Source: Silicimonas sp963779765 (GTDB taxonomy: Bacteria; Pseudomonadota; Alphaproteobacteria; Rhodobacterales; Rhodobacteraceae). Taken from it: a stretch of 64,000 nucleotides of DNA. This document shows, piece by piece, positions 27,086 to 39,260 of the stretch. The DNA lies in the NCBI GenBank assembly GCA_963779765.1, contig CAVZZP010000003.1, positions 1 to 64,000 on the forward strand. Reading direction: 5' to 3'. Under the pieces are notes generated by a model that was given only the letters and a program-made list of their open reading frames with translations, made no database searches and had not been told where the DNA came from. The position numbers were made by a program, and so were the translations under genes. Numbering within the stretch: the stretch's first letter is position 1; every line of letters starts with the position of its first letter.

Positions 27086-28810
27086 CTACCGCATCTCCTC
27101 GACCGGCGTGACACCAAGGATCCTCAGCCCGTTCGCGATCACCACCGCCACCGCGCGGGGCAGCGCGATCTTCGCCGCCGTGGCCTGGGCGTTCCCCTCC
27201 TGCACGAAGCGAAGCGCGGGATTGTCGTTGCCCCTGTTCCACAGCGCATGGAAATCCGACGCCAACTCGTAGAGGTAGAAGGCGACGCGGTGCGGCTCGT
27301 GATTGCGGGCGGCGATCTCGACCAGGCGCGGCCATTCGGCGATCTTCTTCGCCACGGTGAACTCGGCCTCGTCCTCGAGCTTCGCGTTATCCGACCAGTC
27401 GAGGTGCATCGTCTCGGCCCTGCGCATGACCGACCGGACGCGGGCGTGGGCGTACTGGACGTAGAAGACCGGATTGTCCTTTGATTGCTCCGTCACCTTG
27501 GCGAAGTCGAAGTCGAGCGGCGCGTCGTTCTTGCGCGTCAGCATCACGAAGCGCGTCACGTCCGCGCCGACCTCCTCGACCACGTCGCGCAGCGTGATGA
27601 AGGTCCCCGCCCGTTTCGACATCTTGAAGGGCTCGCCGTTCTGGTAGAGCTTCACGAGCTGCGTCAGCTTGATATCGACCGGCACGCGCCCGTCCGACAG
27701 CGCCGAGACTGCGGCGTTCATCCGCTTGACGTAGCCGCCGTGGTCCGCGCCGAAGACATCGATCAACTCGTCGAAGCCGCGCGCGATCTTGTCCCAGTGA
27801 TAGGCGATGTCGGGAGCGAAATAGGTCCAGGCGCCGTCCGACTTCATGATCGGCCGGTCGACGTCGTCGCCATGCTCGGTCGACTTGAAGAGCGTCTGCT
27901 CGCGCGGCTCCCAGTCCTCGGGCAGCTTGCCCTTCGGCGGCTCCAGCGTGCCCTTGTAGATCAGGCCCCGCTTCTTCAGCTCGGCAATCGCCGCCTCGAT
28001 CCGGCCCGTGCCGTAGAGCGACTTCTCGGAGAAGAAGTGGTCCATCTTCACGCCGAGCGTCGCCAGATCCTCGCGGATCAGCTCCATCATGGCCTCGGTG
28101 GCGAAGTCGCGGACTTGGGGCAGCCATTCGCCCTCGGGCAGGTTCAGAAGGCGGTCGCCGTACTTCTCCTTCAGCGCCTCGCCCACGGGCACGAGGTAGT
28201 CGCCGGGATAGAGCCCCTCGGCGATCTCGGGCGACAGGCCGTTCGCCTCGCGGTACCGCTCGAAGGCCGAGCGGGCGAGAACGTCGACCTGGGCGCCGCC
28301 GTCGTTGATGTAGTACTCGCGCGTCACGTCGTAGCCCGCGAACTTCAGGAGCGAGGCCAGCGCATCGCCGAAGACCGCGCCCCGCGTGTGTCCAACATGA
28401 AGCGGTCCCGTCGGGTTCGCCGAAACATACTCGATGTTCACCTTCACGCCCGCGCCCAGGCCCGAGTGCCCAAAGGATTTTCCGGCGTCGATGGCTTCGG
28501 CCACCACGTCGTGCCAGACCTCGGGCACGAGGCGGATGTTGATGAACCCCGGCCCCGCGACCTCGGCCGTCGCGATCCGCGGATCGGACGTCAGCCGCTC
28601 GGCCAATTCCTCGGCTATGGCACGAGGCTGCTTGTCGGCGGGCTTGGCCAGCACCATCGCCGCGTTCGTCGCCATGTCCCCATGCGCCGGATCGCGCGGA
28701 GGCTCCACCGCCACCGCGCCCCAGGACAGGCTCGAAGGCAGCCGTCCCTCGGCCACAAGGGCGTCGAGCGTCTCGATCACGGAGGTGCGGATGTCGGCGA
28801 AGATGTTCAT
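27086..28810 (-). CDS. argS: Arginyl-tRNA synthetase
   Basis: The 574-residue class I enzyme charges tRNA-Arg. The HIGH-type motif is GPLHVGHTRG (about 133-142), preceded by NIEYVSANPT; the KMSKS-type motif is FKMSKRAG; the N-terminal Add1 domain and the C-terminal DALR anticodon-binding domain (VQYAHARVRSVMRR ... ALPRAVAVVIANGLRILGV) are complete. It is intact, unlike several neighbours. Confidence 0.97.
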   Translation of the reverse strand: MNIFADIRTSVIETLDALVAEGRLPSSLSWGAVAVEPPRDPAHGDMATNAAMVLAKPADKQPRAIAEELAERLTSDPRIATAEVAGPGFINIRLVPEVWHDVVAEAIDAGKSFGHSGLGAGVKVNIEYVSANPTGPLHVGHTRGAVFGDALASLLKFAGYDVTREYYINDGGAQVDVLARSAFERYREANGLSPEIAEGLYPGDYLVPVGEALKEKYGDRLLNLPEGEWLPQVRDFATEAMMELIREDLATLGVKMDHFFSEKSLYGTGRIEAAIAELKKRGLIYKGTLEPPKGKLPEDWEPREQTLFKSTEHGDDVDRPIMKSDGAWTYFAPDIAYHWDKIARGFDELIDVFGADHGGYVKRMNAAVSALSDGRVPVDIKLTQLVKLYQNGEPFKMSKRAGTFITLRDVVEEVGADVTRFVMLTRKNDAPLDFDFAKVTEQSKDNPVFYVQYAHARVRSVMRRAETMHLDWSDNAKLEDEAEFTVAKKIAEWPRLVEIAARNHEPHRVAFYLYELASDFHALWNRGNDNPALRFVQEGNAQATAAKIALPRAVAVVIANGLRILGVTPVEEMR

Positions 28811-28926
28811 GGATCCGGTCCTTGGCTCTCGCCGCGGTTTAACACTCCGGCGCCCGGCGTCAACGAAAGCGGGCGGGTCCCCTCGGCCGGCACTGCTGGA
28901 TCCTATACGTCAGGAAGCTTGGCCTC

Positions 28927-30141
28927 ATGGACGCGACGTCGCCAAGGTTGTTATTCGCGCCGCACCGTGTGAACAACGGTCGGGATCAACATCTCAGGAT
29001 TGCAGTCTTGTTCACGATCCTATCCGAAAGATTGATTCCCGTCCCGAAAGCCCGGACTCTGGACCTGACGGTCGAGCGAGTTGGCACGTCCAGCAGGGTG
29101 CATTTCGGCGACGCGGTGTTCGATGTCAGCACGGACCTCGAAGATGTCGCCGCTCCCGAAGTCTTCGACTTCGCGCTCTTCGGCGTTGTGGCAGTCGCGG
29201 TGCGGAACAACTGGAATGTGCGGACCGACCTGCCGGTGACCGAGGGCGGTCTGGCGGCGGCGCGCCGGGTGGTCGACCTTTTCGATCTGTGGCGCGTCCG
29301 GCGCTGCTATCCCGTCACCATCGAAGCGAGCAACCTCGTGCCGGCCCCAATTCATGCTCCGCGCCACGGCGGCCTGATCTGCCTCTCTGGCGGTATAGAT
29401 TCGACCTATGCCGCGATGAAAGACGTCGCCGCGGGGCGGGCCAGCCATGGCCTCCTCGTTGCGGGCGCAGACTATCCGCGCGCGTCCTCGCCCGGTTTCA
29501 TCGAAAGACGGGGGCGCGTGGCGATTCTTGCGGAGGTTCTGGGGTTAGAACTCGTGACGGCCGAAACGACGGTCCGCGACCACAAGCTCTATTTCAATGC
29601 CACGCACACCTGCGTCCTGGCGATGATGCTGGCCTTCCACGCCCAATCCTTTCGCCATGGGACAATCGCGGCGGACTTCACACTGGCACAGGAGTACGGT
29701 TATTCGCCCTGGGGCAATTCGCGTCCCATCGTCGAAGCGCTCGGGTCGACCTGGTTCCCCATCCATCACGCCGGAGGCGAGACCGGGCGAACCGACAAGG
29801 TCAGGGCCATAGTCGAAGCCGATCCCGACCTGATGAAAGCCGTTTCAGTCTGCCAGAACAAGGAGATCGGCGGAAACTGCGGCACCTGCGAAAAATGCGT
29901 CCGGACGAAGCTGAACCTCGTCGCGGCAGGTGTCGATCCTGCCCCGTATTTTGAAGCCAATCCGAACCTGGCCGAGCATTTCGCGGCCTTGACCCTGCCA
30001 AACTACCCAGCCGGCCTGAGGCGGCACATGGTATTCCTCAAGGACATCGAGCCGACGCTTGACGACGCCGCCTTGCGGACCGTCCTGAAGAAGCGGCTCG
30101 ACAGACTGCGGCGGAAGATTACCCCGACCGGCAAAGCCTGA
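28927..30141 (+). CDS. QueC-like PP-loop ATPase with a zinc Cys cluster
   Basis: The 404-residue protein has an N-terminal domain of about 140 residues without a known family, then a PP-loop (LICLSGGIDSTYAA) as in N-type ATP pyrophosphatases, and a C-terminal GNCGTCEKCVRTKLN cluster like the zinc site of QueC. QueC makes the deazapurine preQ0; relatives with an N-terminal extension occur in defence systems (QatC, Cap9) and in surface-polysaccharide loci. No partner gene of either kind is adjacent. It is inserted, opposite in direction, between argS and dgt, and its GC is slightly lower. The true start may be downstream of the ATG given. Confidence 0.7.
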   Translation: MDATSPRLLFAPHRVNNGRDQHLRIAVLFTILSERLIPVPKARTLDLTVERVGTSSRVHFGDAVFDVSTDLEDVAAPEVFDFALFGVVAVAVRNNWNVRTDLPVTEGGLAAARRVVDLFDLWRVRRCYPVTIEASNLVPAPIHAPRHGGLICLSGGIDSTYAAMKDVAAGRASHGLLVAGADYPRASSPGFIERRGRVAILAEVLGLELVTAETTVRDHKLYFNATHTCVLAMMLAFHAQSFRHGTIAADFTLAQEYGYSPWGNSRPIVEALGSTWFPIHHAGGETGRTDKVRAIVEADPDLMKAVSVCQNKEIGGNCGTCEKCVRTKLNLVAAGVDPAPYFEANPNLAEHFAALTLPNYPAGLRRHMVFLKDIEPTLDDAALRTVLKKRLDRLRRKITPTGKA

Positions 30142-30145
30142 GACC

Positions 30146-31322
30146 TCACCCCACCGGCACGCTCCGCATCGCCGCCGCTCCGCCGCCGCCGATGAACCTC
30201 TCGTGGCATTGAAGCGCGAAGCGGTCGGTCATCCCCGCGATGTAGTCGGATACGATGCGGGCGAGCGCGGTTTCGTCTTCCGCCTCCTCCACGTCCTTCC
30301 GCCACTGCTTCGGAAGGTTGTCGGGGTGCGCCATGAAGAACGGGAAAAGCTCATCTATCACGCGGGTCACCTCGGCGCGCATCTTCACGACCGTCGGTGC
30401 GCGGTACATGCGCGTGAACAGAAACTGGCGGATCTCCTTCAGATCCTGGAACAGCGGCTCCGAGAAGCGGATCATCTGGAACCCCGCCTCGCGGATGTCC
30501 TGTGCGCTGGCGGGCTGGATCTCGGCCAGCGAGGACTGCGCCACCGCGATGACGTCCTCGACCAGCAGACCGAAAAAGCGCCGCAGCGCCTCGTGCCGGC
30601 GGCGATAGTAGTTGAGGCCCGGATAGATCTCGTCGACCCGTGCGAAGCAGCGGTCGAGGATGGGAAGCTTTCCAAGCTCGTCGGTCGAGAACAGCTCGGC
30701 CCGAAGCCCGTCGTGCAGGTCATGGTGGTTGTAGGCCACGTCGTCCGAGATCGCCGCCACCTGCGCCTCGGCGCTGGCGAAGGTGTGAAGCTCGAGGTCG
30801 TGCTTCGTCTGGTATTCGGCCAGCGCCCAAGGCAGCACGCCGGTCACCGGGCCGTTGTGTTTCGCAATACCTTCAAGGGTTTCCCAGGTGAGGTTCAAGC
30901 CGTCGAACCGCGCATAGTGCCGTTCCAGCGCGGTCACGATCCGCAGGGCCTGCGCGTTGTGGTCGAAGCCGCCGTAGGGCGCCATGAGCGCCGACAGCGC
31001 CTCCTCGCCCGTGTGCCCGAAGGGCGTATGGCCCGAGGTCGTGCGCCAGCGCCACCGCCTCGGTCAGTTCGGCGTTGAGGCCAAGCGCGCCCGCGATTGT
31101 CCGCGCCACCTGCGCGACCTCGATGGAATGCGTGAGGCGGGTGCGGAAATAATCGCCCTCGTGCTCGATGAAGACCTGCGTCTTGTGCTTCAGCCGCCGG
31201 AAGGCGCTGGCATGGATGATCCGGTCCCGGTCGCGCTGGAAGGCGGACCGAAAGGTGGACTCATCCTCGTCGTGCAGCCGGCCCCGGCTTGTCGCCGGGT
31301 CCGACGCATAGGGCGCCTGCAT
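30146..31322 (-). CDS. dgt: dGTPase-like HD-domain triphosphohydrolase, one-base frameshift
   Basis: The protein of about 391 residues belongs to the dGTP triphosphohydrolase-like HD family that controls dNTP pools. FRSAFQRDRDRIIHASAFRRLKHKTQVF, THSIEVAQVARTI, and the HD motif AHDLG-HTPFGHTGEEAL are present, then DVAYNHHDLHDG. The frame changes near 31036 inside the HD motif; removing one G gives HDLGHTPFGH. It is divergent from the A-type iron-sulfur carrier gene. Confidence 0.9.
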
Positions 31323-31399
31323 TGCGTCCCCTGTCTTGTTCGCCTGTCCCGTCGCCCATATATTCCGTTGAAGCCACAAAAGAAACGCCGGAGTCCGAG

Positions 31400-31732
31400 A
31401 TGGACCTTGCCCTTCCTCCCCGTGTCACGCCCCGCGCCTTCGCGCGGCTGGCCGAGATCAACGAAGGCGCGGACGCGCCCAGGGCGCTTCGCGTCGCCGT
31501 CGAGGGCGGCGGATGCTCGGGCTTCCAGTACTCCATCGACATGGGCGAGCCCTCCGACGGTGACCTCGTGCTGGAAGGCGAGGGCCAGAAGGTCGTCGTG
31601 GACGAGGTGTCCCTGCCCTTCCTGTCGAACGCCGTCATCGACTTCGCCGACGAACTGATCGGCGCGCGCTTCGTGATCGAGAATCCGAATGCGACGTCTA
31701 GCTGCGGCTGCGGGACGTCTTTTTCGATGTGA
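31400..31732 (+). CDS. erpA: A-type iron-sulfur carrier protein (IscA/ErpA family)
   Basis: The 110-residue protein has the three family cysteines, one in EGGGCSGFQY and two in the C-terminal SCGCGTSF, which carry a [2Fe-2S] or [4Fe-4S] cluster for delivery to apo-enzymes. The length is typical. It is divergent from dgt, as in other Rhodobacterales. ErpA versus IscA cannot be told with certainty from sequence alone. Confidence 0.9.
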   Translation: MDLALPPRVTPRAFARLAEINEGADAPRALRVAVEGGGCSGFQYSIDMGEPSDGDLVLEGEGQKVVVDEVSLPFLSNAVIDFADELIGARFVIENPNATSSCGCGTSFSM

Positions 31733-31820
31733 TTGCGGATGTCTGCTCGAATACGGGGGCAGGCGCTGCAAAAATCCGGCGAATCTGTTATGGTGGCTAT
31801 CCCAGCCAAGGGAGGCTTTG

Positions 31821-32021
31821 ATGACCAAGCATATCATCGACGGCAGGCGCATCCCCGGAGGACCGGCGAAAGCGCAACGCTACACGAAGCTCGACGCCGA
31901 GACGCGGCCGCATCCCCACTCGATCGCGCTGCAACGGCGGCCGCTGCACACGAATGCGGACACGCGCGCTCTGCGCTTTCTCGCAATCGAGCGGCGGACG
32001 GGAGAAACTCTTCCCGCCTGA
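31821..32021 (+). CDS. Small hypothetical protein
   Basis: The 66-residue product is basic and soluble-looking (RRIPGGPAKAQRYTKLDAETRPHPH). AAGGGAGG seven bases upstream of the ATG is a strong ribosome site and supports expression. It lies between the iron-sulfur carrier gene and xthA in the same direction. No family is recognised. Confidence 0.6.
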   Translation: MTKHIIDGRRIPGGPAKAQRYTKLDAETRPHPHSIALQRRPLHTNADTRALRFLAIERRTGETLPA

Positions 32022-32126
32022 CTGACCGGGGGAGCGATATCGAAGTGAGGGCCGGACCCGGCGCTTTCACTCTGCGTGCGCCGGATCCGCTTTGACAACA
32101 TCGGGCAAAACCCGTCATCTCCCCCC

Positions 32127-32906
32127 ATGCGCATCGCGACCTTCAACATCAACGGCGTTCGAGCCCGGATCGAAGCCGTCACCGCCTGGCTGACCGAAAG
32201 TGCGCCGGACGTGGCTCTGCTTCAGGAGATCAAATCGCAGGACGACGGGTTTCCGCGCGAGCATTTCGAGGATCTGGGGTACACCGTCCACACCCACGGG
32301 CAAAAGGGGTTCAACGGGGTCGCGATCCTGTCGAAGCTGCCGCTCGAAGACGTGACGCGAGGGCTGCCTGGCGACGACGCCGACGAACAGGCCCGCTGGA
32401 TCGAAGCGACCGTGATCGGCACGCGAGCGGTGCGCGTCTGCGGATTGTATCTGCCGAATGGCAACCCCGCGCCGGGTCCCAAGTACGACTACAAGCTCGC
32501 CTGGATGAAGCGGCTGAAGGCTCGCGCCGAGGCCCTGCTGGACACCGAGGAGCCGGTGGTTCTCTGCGGCGACTACAACGTCATCCCGCAGGACGAGGAT
32601 GCAGCAAGACCGGCTGCATGGCGTGAGGATGCGCTCGCCTTGCCTGCGAGCCGCGCCGCCTTCCGCGAAATCCTGAACCTGGGCTACACCGATGCGTTCC
32701 GTGTCCGTCACGCAGGCGGCGGGCACTACAGCTTCTGGGACTACCAGCGCAACGCCTTCGATCGGAACGACGGCATTCGGATCGACCATCACCTGTTGTC
32801 GCCGCAGGCCGCCGATCTGCTGAACGACTGCTGGATCGAGGCGGCCGTCCGCGGACGCGAGAAGCCTTCAGACCACGTTCCTGTCTGGATCGACATCGAC
32901 GCCTGA
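32127..32906 (+). CDS. xthA: Exodeoxyribonuclease III
   Basis: The 259-residue enzyme is the AP endonuclease/3'-5' exonuclease of base-excision repair. It has the exonuclease-endonuclease-phosphatase fold: RIATFNINGVRARIEAV, LLQEIKSQDDGFP with the metal Glu, GLYLPNGNP, LCGDYNVIPQDED (Asp-Asn), and GIRIDHHLLSP ... KPSDHVPVW (catalytic Asp-His). Start set at the Met of MRIATF. Confidence 0.96.
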   Translation: MRIATFNINGVRARIEAVTAWLTESAPDVALLQEIKSQDDGFPREHFEDLGYTVHTHGQKGFNGVAILSKLPLEDVTRGLPGDDADEQARWIEATVIGTRAVRVCGLYLPNGNPAPGPKYDYKLAWMKRLKARAEALLDTEEPVVLCGDYNVIPQDEDAARPAAWREDALALPASRAAFREILNLGYTDAFRVRHAGGGHYSFWDYQRNAFDRNDGIRIDHHLLSPQAADLLNDCWIEAAVRGREKPSDHVPVWIDIDA

Positions 32907-32979
32907 TTTTTTCGGAACCTTTGCGTCGCTTCCACGTCGTCCCCCCGTAACAGAGTTGTGAGTGAGGGGGAGTGCTCCC

Positions 32980-33282
32980 GTGTTTCGTTATCTCGTATTG
33001 GCCGCATTGGCCGCCTTCATCCAGATCTCGGGCGCGCATGGCTGCACCGTGGGGGGCAAGTGTCTCACGCCGCCCGAGAATTCTGATGAAATGCGCCTGA
33101 CCGTCGGCGACAGCGTTCCCCAGGGCGAAGGCCAGATCCTCCTGAATGCTCAATACTATGGCCTGCCACCCGCGGGGGACGGTGCCTGGTATTATCGCGT
33201 CGGAGACCAGATCGTGCGCGTCCGGCCCGACACGCTGGAAGTGCTCGAGGATGTCACGGCCGACATGAACCGCGCCTTCTGA
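32980..33282 (+). CDS. Small secreted protein, hypothetical
   Basis: The GTG start gives 100 residues: a signal peptide (FRYLVLAALAAFIQISGAHG), two cysteines just after it, and a C-terminal WYYRVGDQIVRVRPDTLEVLEDV that resembles the beta-hairpin of RcnB-type periplasmic proteins. The next gene codes for another protein with RVGD repeats, so they may be related. The function is unknown. Confidence 0.65.
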   Translation: MFRYLVLAALAAFIQISGAHGCTVGGKCLTPPENSDEMRLTVGDSVPQGEGQILLNAQYYGLPPAGDGAWYYRVGDQIVRVRPDTLEVLEDVTADMNRAF

Positions 33283-33365
33283 CCGGCGGCGCGCCGCCAC
33301 CATACGGCGCCTTGTCTTACTTTTGCCCGATATCGGCCCTAGCTCTTGAAGCAAAGGAGAGCCCC

Positions 33366-33842
33366 ATGAAAATCCTTCTGACCGCTCTTTCCCTCGCGCT
33401 GACGCTTGGCGCCTTGCCCGATGCTGCCCTCGCCAAGGGTCCGAAAGGCTGCCCGCCGGGTCTTGCGAAGAAGTCCCCTGCCTGCGTGCCGCCCGGCCTT
33501 GCGCGTAAGGGCGTGACCCGCGATGACCGTGACCATGATCGCGACCGCTATGAAGACCGTGCGGACCGCGACGACTGGGATCGGGACGATTGGGACCGCT
33601 ACGACGAGGACGACTATCGCGTCCTGCGCGTCGGCGACCGCATCGTCCTGGACGGACGGGAATATGTTGTCGTCGACACCCGTGACGGCACGCTGATCCG
33701 CCGGGACGACCGGACGTGGCGTCTGCCCCGGCTCGATGACGGTTCGGACTACGTCCGTGTGGGCGACGCGATCATCCGGGTCGACCGCCGCACGCGCGCC
33801 GTTCTCGACCTGATCGAGTTGACCGACCTCATCCTGAGCTGA
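33366..33842 (+). CDS. RcnB-like periplasmic protein
   Basis: The 158-residue protein has a clear signal peptide (ILLTALSLALTLGALPDAALA), a Pro/Lys region with two Cys (GCPPGLAKKSPACVPPG), a strongly charged Asp/Arg segment (about 55-80) and three RVGD/I beta-repeats. RcnB family members affect nickel and cobalt homeostasis in E. coli; that function cannot be assumed here. AAAGGAG precedes the ATG. Confidence 0.7.
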   Translation: MKILLTALSLALTLGALPDAALAKGPKGCPPGLAKKSPACVPPGLARKGVTRDDRDHDRDRYEDRADRDDWDRDDWDRYDEDDYRVLRVGDRIVLDGREYVVVDTRDGTLIRRDDRTWRLPRLDDGSDYVRVGDAIIRVDRRTRAVLDLIELTDLILS

Positions 33843-33861
33843 CACGAAAGCGCGGCGGAGC

Positions 33862-36732
<2,871 letters not shown>

Positions 36733-36799
36733 CAAGCCACCTTTCCAAGCGCAAGCCACAGAGATAGCGACCGGGCCGCTAGACTCAATGGCGTAAACA

Positions 36800-36814
36800 G
36801 AACATTACCGGAAC
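36800..36814 (-). promoter_or_regulatory. LexA (SOS) box upstream of uvrA
   Basis: On the uvrA strand the sequence is GTTCCGGTAATGTTC, an exact match to the alphaproteobacterial LexA consensus GTTC-N7-GTTC. It is centred about 75 bp before the uvrA start, in the intergenic region. Confidence 0.85.
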
Positions 36815-36966
36815 ATCCAGGCTGCGTCACCGATTTTCCGTGAACTTCCTGTGGATAACGGCGGAGGCCTGCGCAGAGCCTCTCGGCCACACGCGATTGT
36901 CAGGCGACGCTTCAGAGCCAGGCACTAGGCTAAAGGAACACATCGCCGACAGGAAGGATCACCAGC

Positions 36967-37329
36967 ATGCTGACCCGACGCATCGTTATCGCCGCCCTCG
37001 CCGCCACCCTCGCGCTTCCCGCTGCCGCCCACCACGGCTGGCGCTGGACGGATGGCGGACAATTCGAGCTGACCGGCATCGTCACCGAGGCCAACCTCGG
37101 CAACCCGCACGGCGTGCTGTCCATCGACGCCGACGGCGAGGTCTGGACGGCGGAGGTTGGCCAGCCTTGGCGCAACCAGAATGCCGGCCTCACAGACGAG
37201 ATGCTGGCGCCGGGAGCCGAAGTCACCCTTCTGGGCGAGCGTCACGCCGATCCCGCGCAACTCCTGATGAAGGCCGAGGTCGTGGTGATCGACGGCACCG
37301 AATACATCCTCTACCCCGACCGCGTTTGA
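36967..37329 (+). CDS. DUF6152 family secreted protein
   Basis: The 120-residue protein has a signal peptide (RRIVIAALAATLALPAAAHH) cut before HHGW, then an OB-like beta domain with LTGIVTEANLGNPHGVLSID and PGAEVTLLGERH, the pattern of DUF6152. Members are often encoded next to small membrane proteins, as here; the next gene starts inside its stop codon (TTGA). The substrate is unknown. GGAAGGA precedes the start. Confidence 0.75.
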   Translation: MLTRRIVIAALAATLALPAAAHHGWRWTDGGQFELTGIVTEANLGNPHGVLSIDADGEVWTAEVGQPWRNQNAGLTDEMLAPGAEVTLLGERHADPAQLLMKAEVVVIDGTEYILYPDRV

Positions 37330-37752
37330 CCGAGCTTGCCGCCCTTCTGGAAGCCACGTCGCTGGCCCAGGCGCTGAAGGCGTCGCGGTGGATGTATCCG
37401 CTCATCAACGCGGGCCACATCCTGGGCATCGCGCTTCTCGTCGGGGCGGTCATCCCGATGGACGTCGCAGCCCTTCGCGGTCGTGACATGACCGCCGACC
37501 TTCATCCCTGGGCGATTGCGGGACTTCTTCTGGCGGTGGCCTGCGGCCTGCTGCTGTTCATCACGCAGGCGGGCGACTACGTCGTCGAACGGCTGGTTCC
37601 GGGCGAAGATGGCGCTTCTTGCGCTCGCCGTCGCCAATGCGCTCTGGCATCTCAACGCGACAGGTGCGGCGCTGAAGCGCGCCGCCCTGCCTTCGCTGGT
37701 GCTCTGGCCCACGATCCTGATCCTGGGACGGATGATCGGCTACAGCGGCTAG
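37326..37752 (+). CDS. DUF6644-like membrane protein, one-base frameshift
   Basis: After mending, the product is about 141 residues with four hydrophobic helices: SRWMYPLINAGHILGIALLVGAVIPMDVAALRG, AIAGLLLAVACGLLLFITQ, MALLALAVANALWHLN and LWPTILILGRMIGY. The pattern resembles DUF6644-type integral proteins with a conserved His in the first helix. The frame changes near 37580; dropping one G restores SSNGWFRAKMALLALA. A TTG start overlapping the DUF6152 stop is inferred. Its stop overlaps that of lpdA. Confidence 0.65.
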
Positions 37753-39147
37753 TAGTGGACCGCGCGCCCGTAGGCGTCGAGGACGCTTTCGTGCATCATC
37801 TCGGACAGCGTCGGGTGCGGGAAGACCGTCTCCATCAGGTCCTCCTCGGTCGTCTCGAGCTTGCGGGCGACGATATAGCCCTGGATCAGTTCGGTCACTT
37901 CCGCGCCGACCATGTGCGCGCCCAGAAGCTCGCCGGTCTTCTCGTCGAAGACGGTCTTGATGAAGCCCTCGGCCTCCCCAAGGGCGATGGCCTTGCCGTT
38001 GCCGATGAAGGGGAATTTCCCGACCTTGACCTTGAAGCCCAGTTCCTTGGCCTTGGCCTCGGTGTAGCCGACGCTCGCCACCTGCGGCTGGCAGTAGGTG
38101 CAGCCGGCGATCTCCTGCGGCTTGACCGGGTGGACCTTGTTCTTGCCCGCGATCAGTTCCACGACCATGACGCCCTCGTGCGACGCCTTGTGCGCAAGCC
38201 AGGGCGCGCCCGCGATGTCGCCGATGGCGTAGAGGCCGTCGACCCCGGTGCGGCAGTAGGCGTCCGTCACGACGTGGGTGCGCTCGATCTTCACGCCCAA
38301 CTCCTCGAGCCCCAGCCCCTCGACGTTGCCGACGATGCCCACGGCTGAAATCACGGTGTCGACCTCGATGCGTCTCGGTCTTGCCGTCCGTCTCGATATG
38401 CGCCGTCACCTTGTCGTCGGCGCGGTCGAGCTTCTTGACCGTCGCCTTCTGGAGGATCTTCATCCCCTGCTTCTCGAAGGCCTTCTTCGCGAAGGCCGAA
38501 ACCTCGGCGTCCTCGATCGGAAGGATGCGGTCCATCACCTCGACCACCGTCGTCTCGGCGCCGAGGGTGTTGTAGAAGCTGGCGAATTCGATGCCGATGG
38601 CGCCCGAGCCGATGACAAGAAGCTTCTTCGGCATGTGCGGCGGCTGAAGCGCGTGCTTGTAGGTCCAGACCCGCTTGCCGTCTGCCTCGAGCCCCGGCAA
38701 TTCGCGCGCCCGGGCGCCGGTGGCGACGATGATGTTCTTCGCCTGAAGCTCTTCGGTGCCCTTGTCGGTCTTGACGCTGACCTTGCCCTTCGCGGTCAGG
38801 GTCGCCTCGCCCATGACGACCTCGACCTTGTTCTTCTTCATCAGGTGGCCCACGCCCGAGGCAAGCTGCTTGGCCACCCCGCGCGACCGCTTCACCACCG
38901 CGTCGAGGTCATAGCCGATGCCCTCGGCCTTCAGCCCGAACTCCTTGGCGCGGTGCATCAGGTGGAAGACCTCGGAGGACCGCAGCATCGCCTTCGTCGG
39001 GATGCAGCCCCAGTTGAGGCAGATGCCGCCCATGTGCTCGCGCTCGACGATGCAGGCCTTCAGGCCAAGCTGCGCTGCGCGAATGGCGGCGACATACCCG
39101 CCCGGGCCCGCCCCGATCACGACGACGTCGAAGGTCCTGGCTGCCAT
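37749..39147 (-). CDS. lpdA: Dihydrolipoyl dehydrogenase, one-base frameshift
   Basis: The protein is about 465 residues after mending. It is the E3 flavoenzyme of 2-oxoacid dehydrogenase complexes. The FAD motif is VVVIGAGPGGYVAAI; the redox cysteines C43 and C48 lie in GGICLNWGCIPTK; the NAD-binding LLVIGSGAIGIEFASF and the C-terminal dimer interface with TVFPHPTLSEMMHE (active-site His) follow. The frame changes near 38372; removing one C joins KTETHEVD to TVISAVGIVGNVEG. No other subunit of the complexes is next to it. Confidence 0.92.
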
Positions 39148-39260
39148 TGGTTGTCCTCCCGGGGCGAAAAATCAGGCGTTTGAACAGGTTTGCCACGGAC
39201 AGACGGCGGAGTCACCCGGTCCCCCGTTGCCATGTCGGAATACCGGCCATTCCGAAAACG

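Noticed and set aside
28927..30141. A Qat or CBASS defence operon
   Set aside because: Only a QueC-like gene is present; no QatA/B/D, cyclase or effector partner lies on either side.
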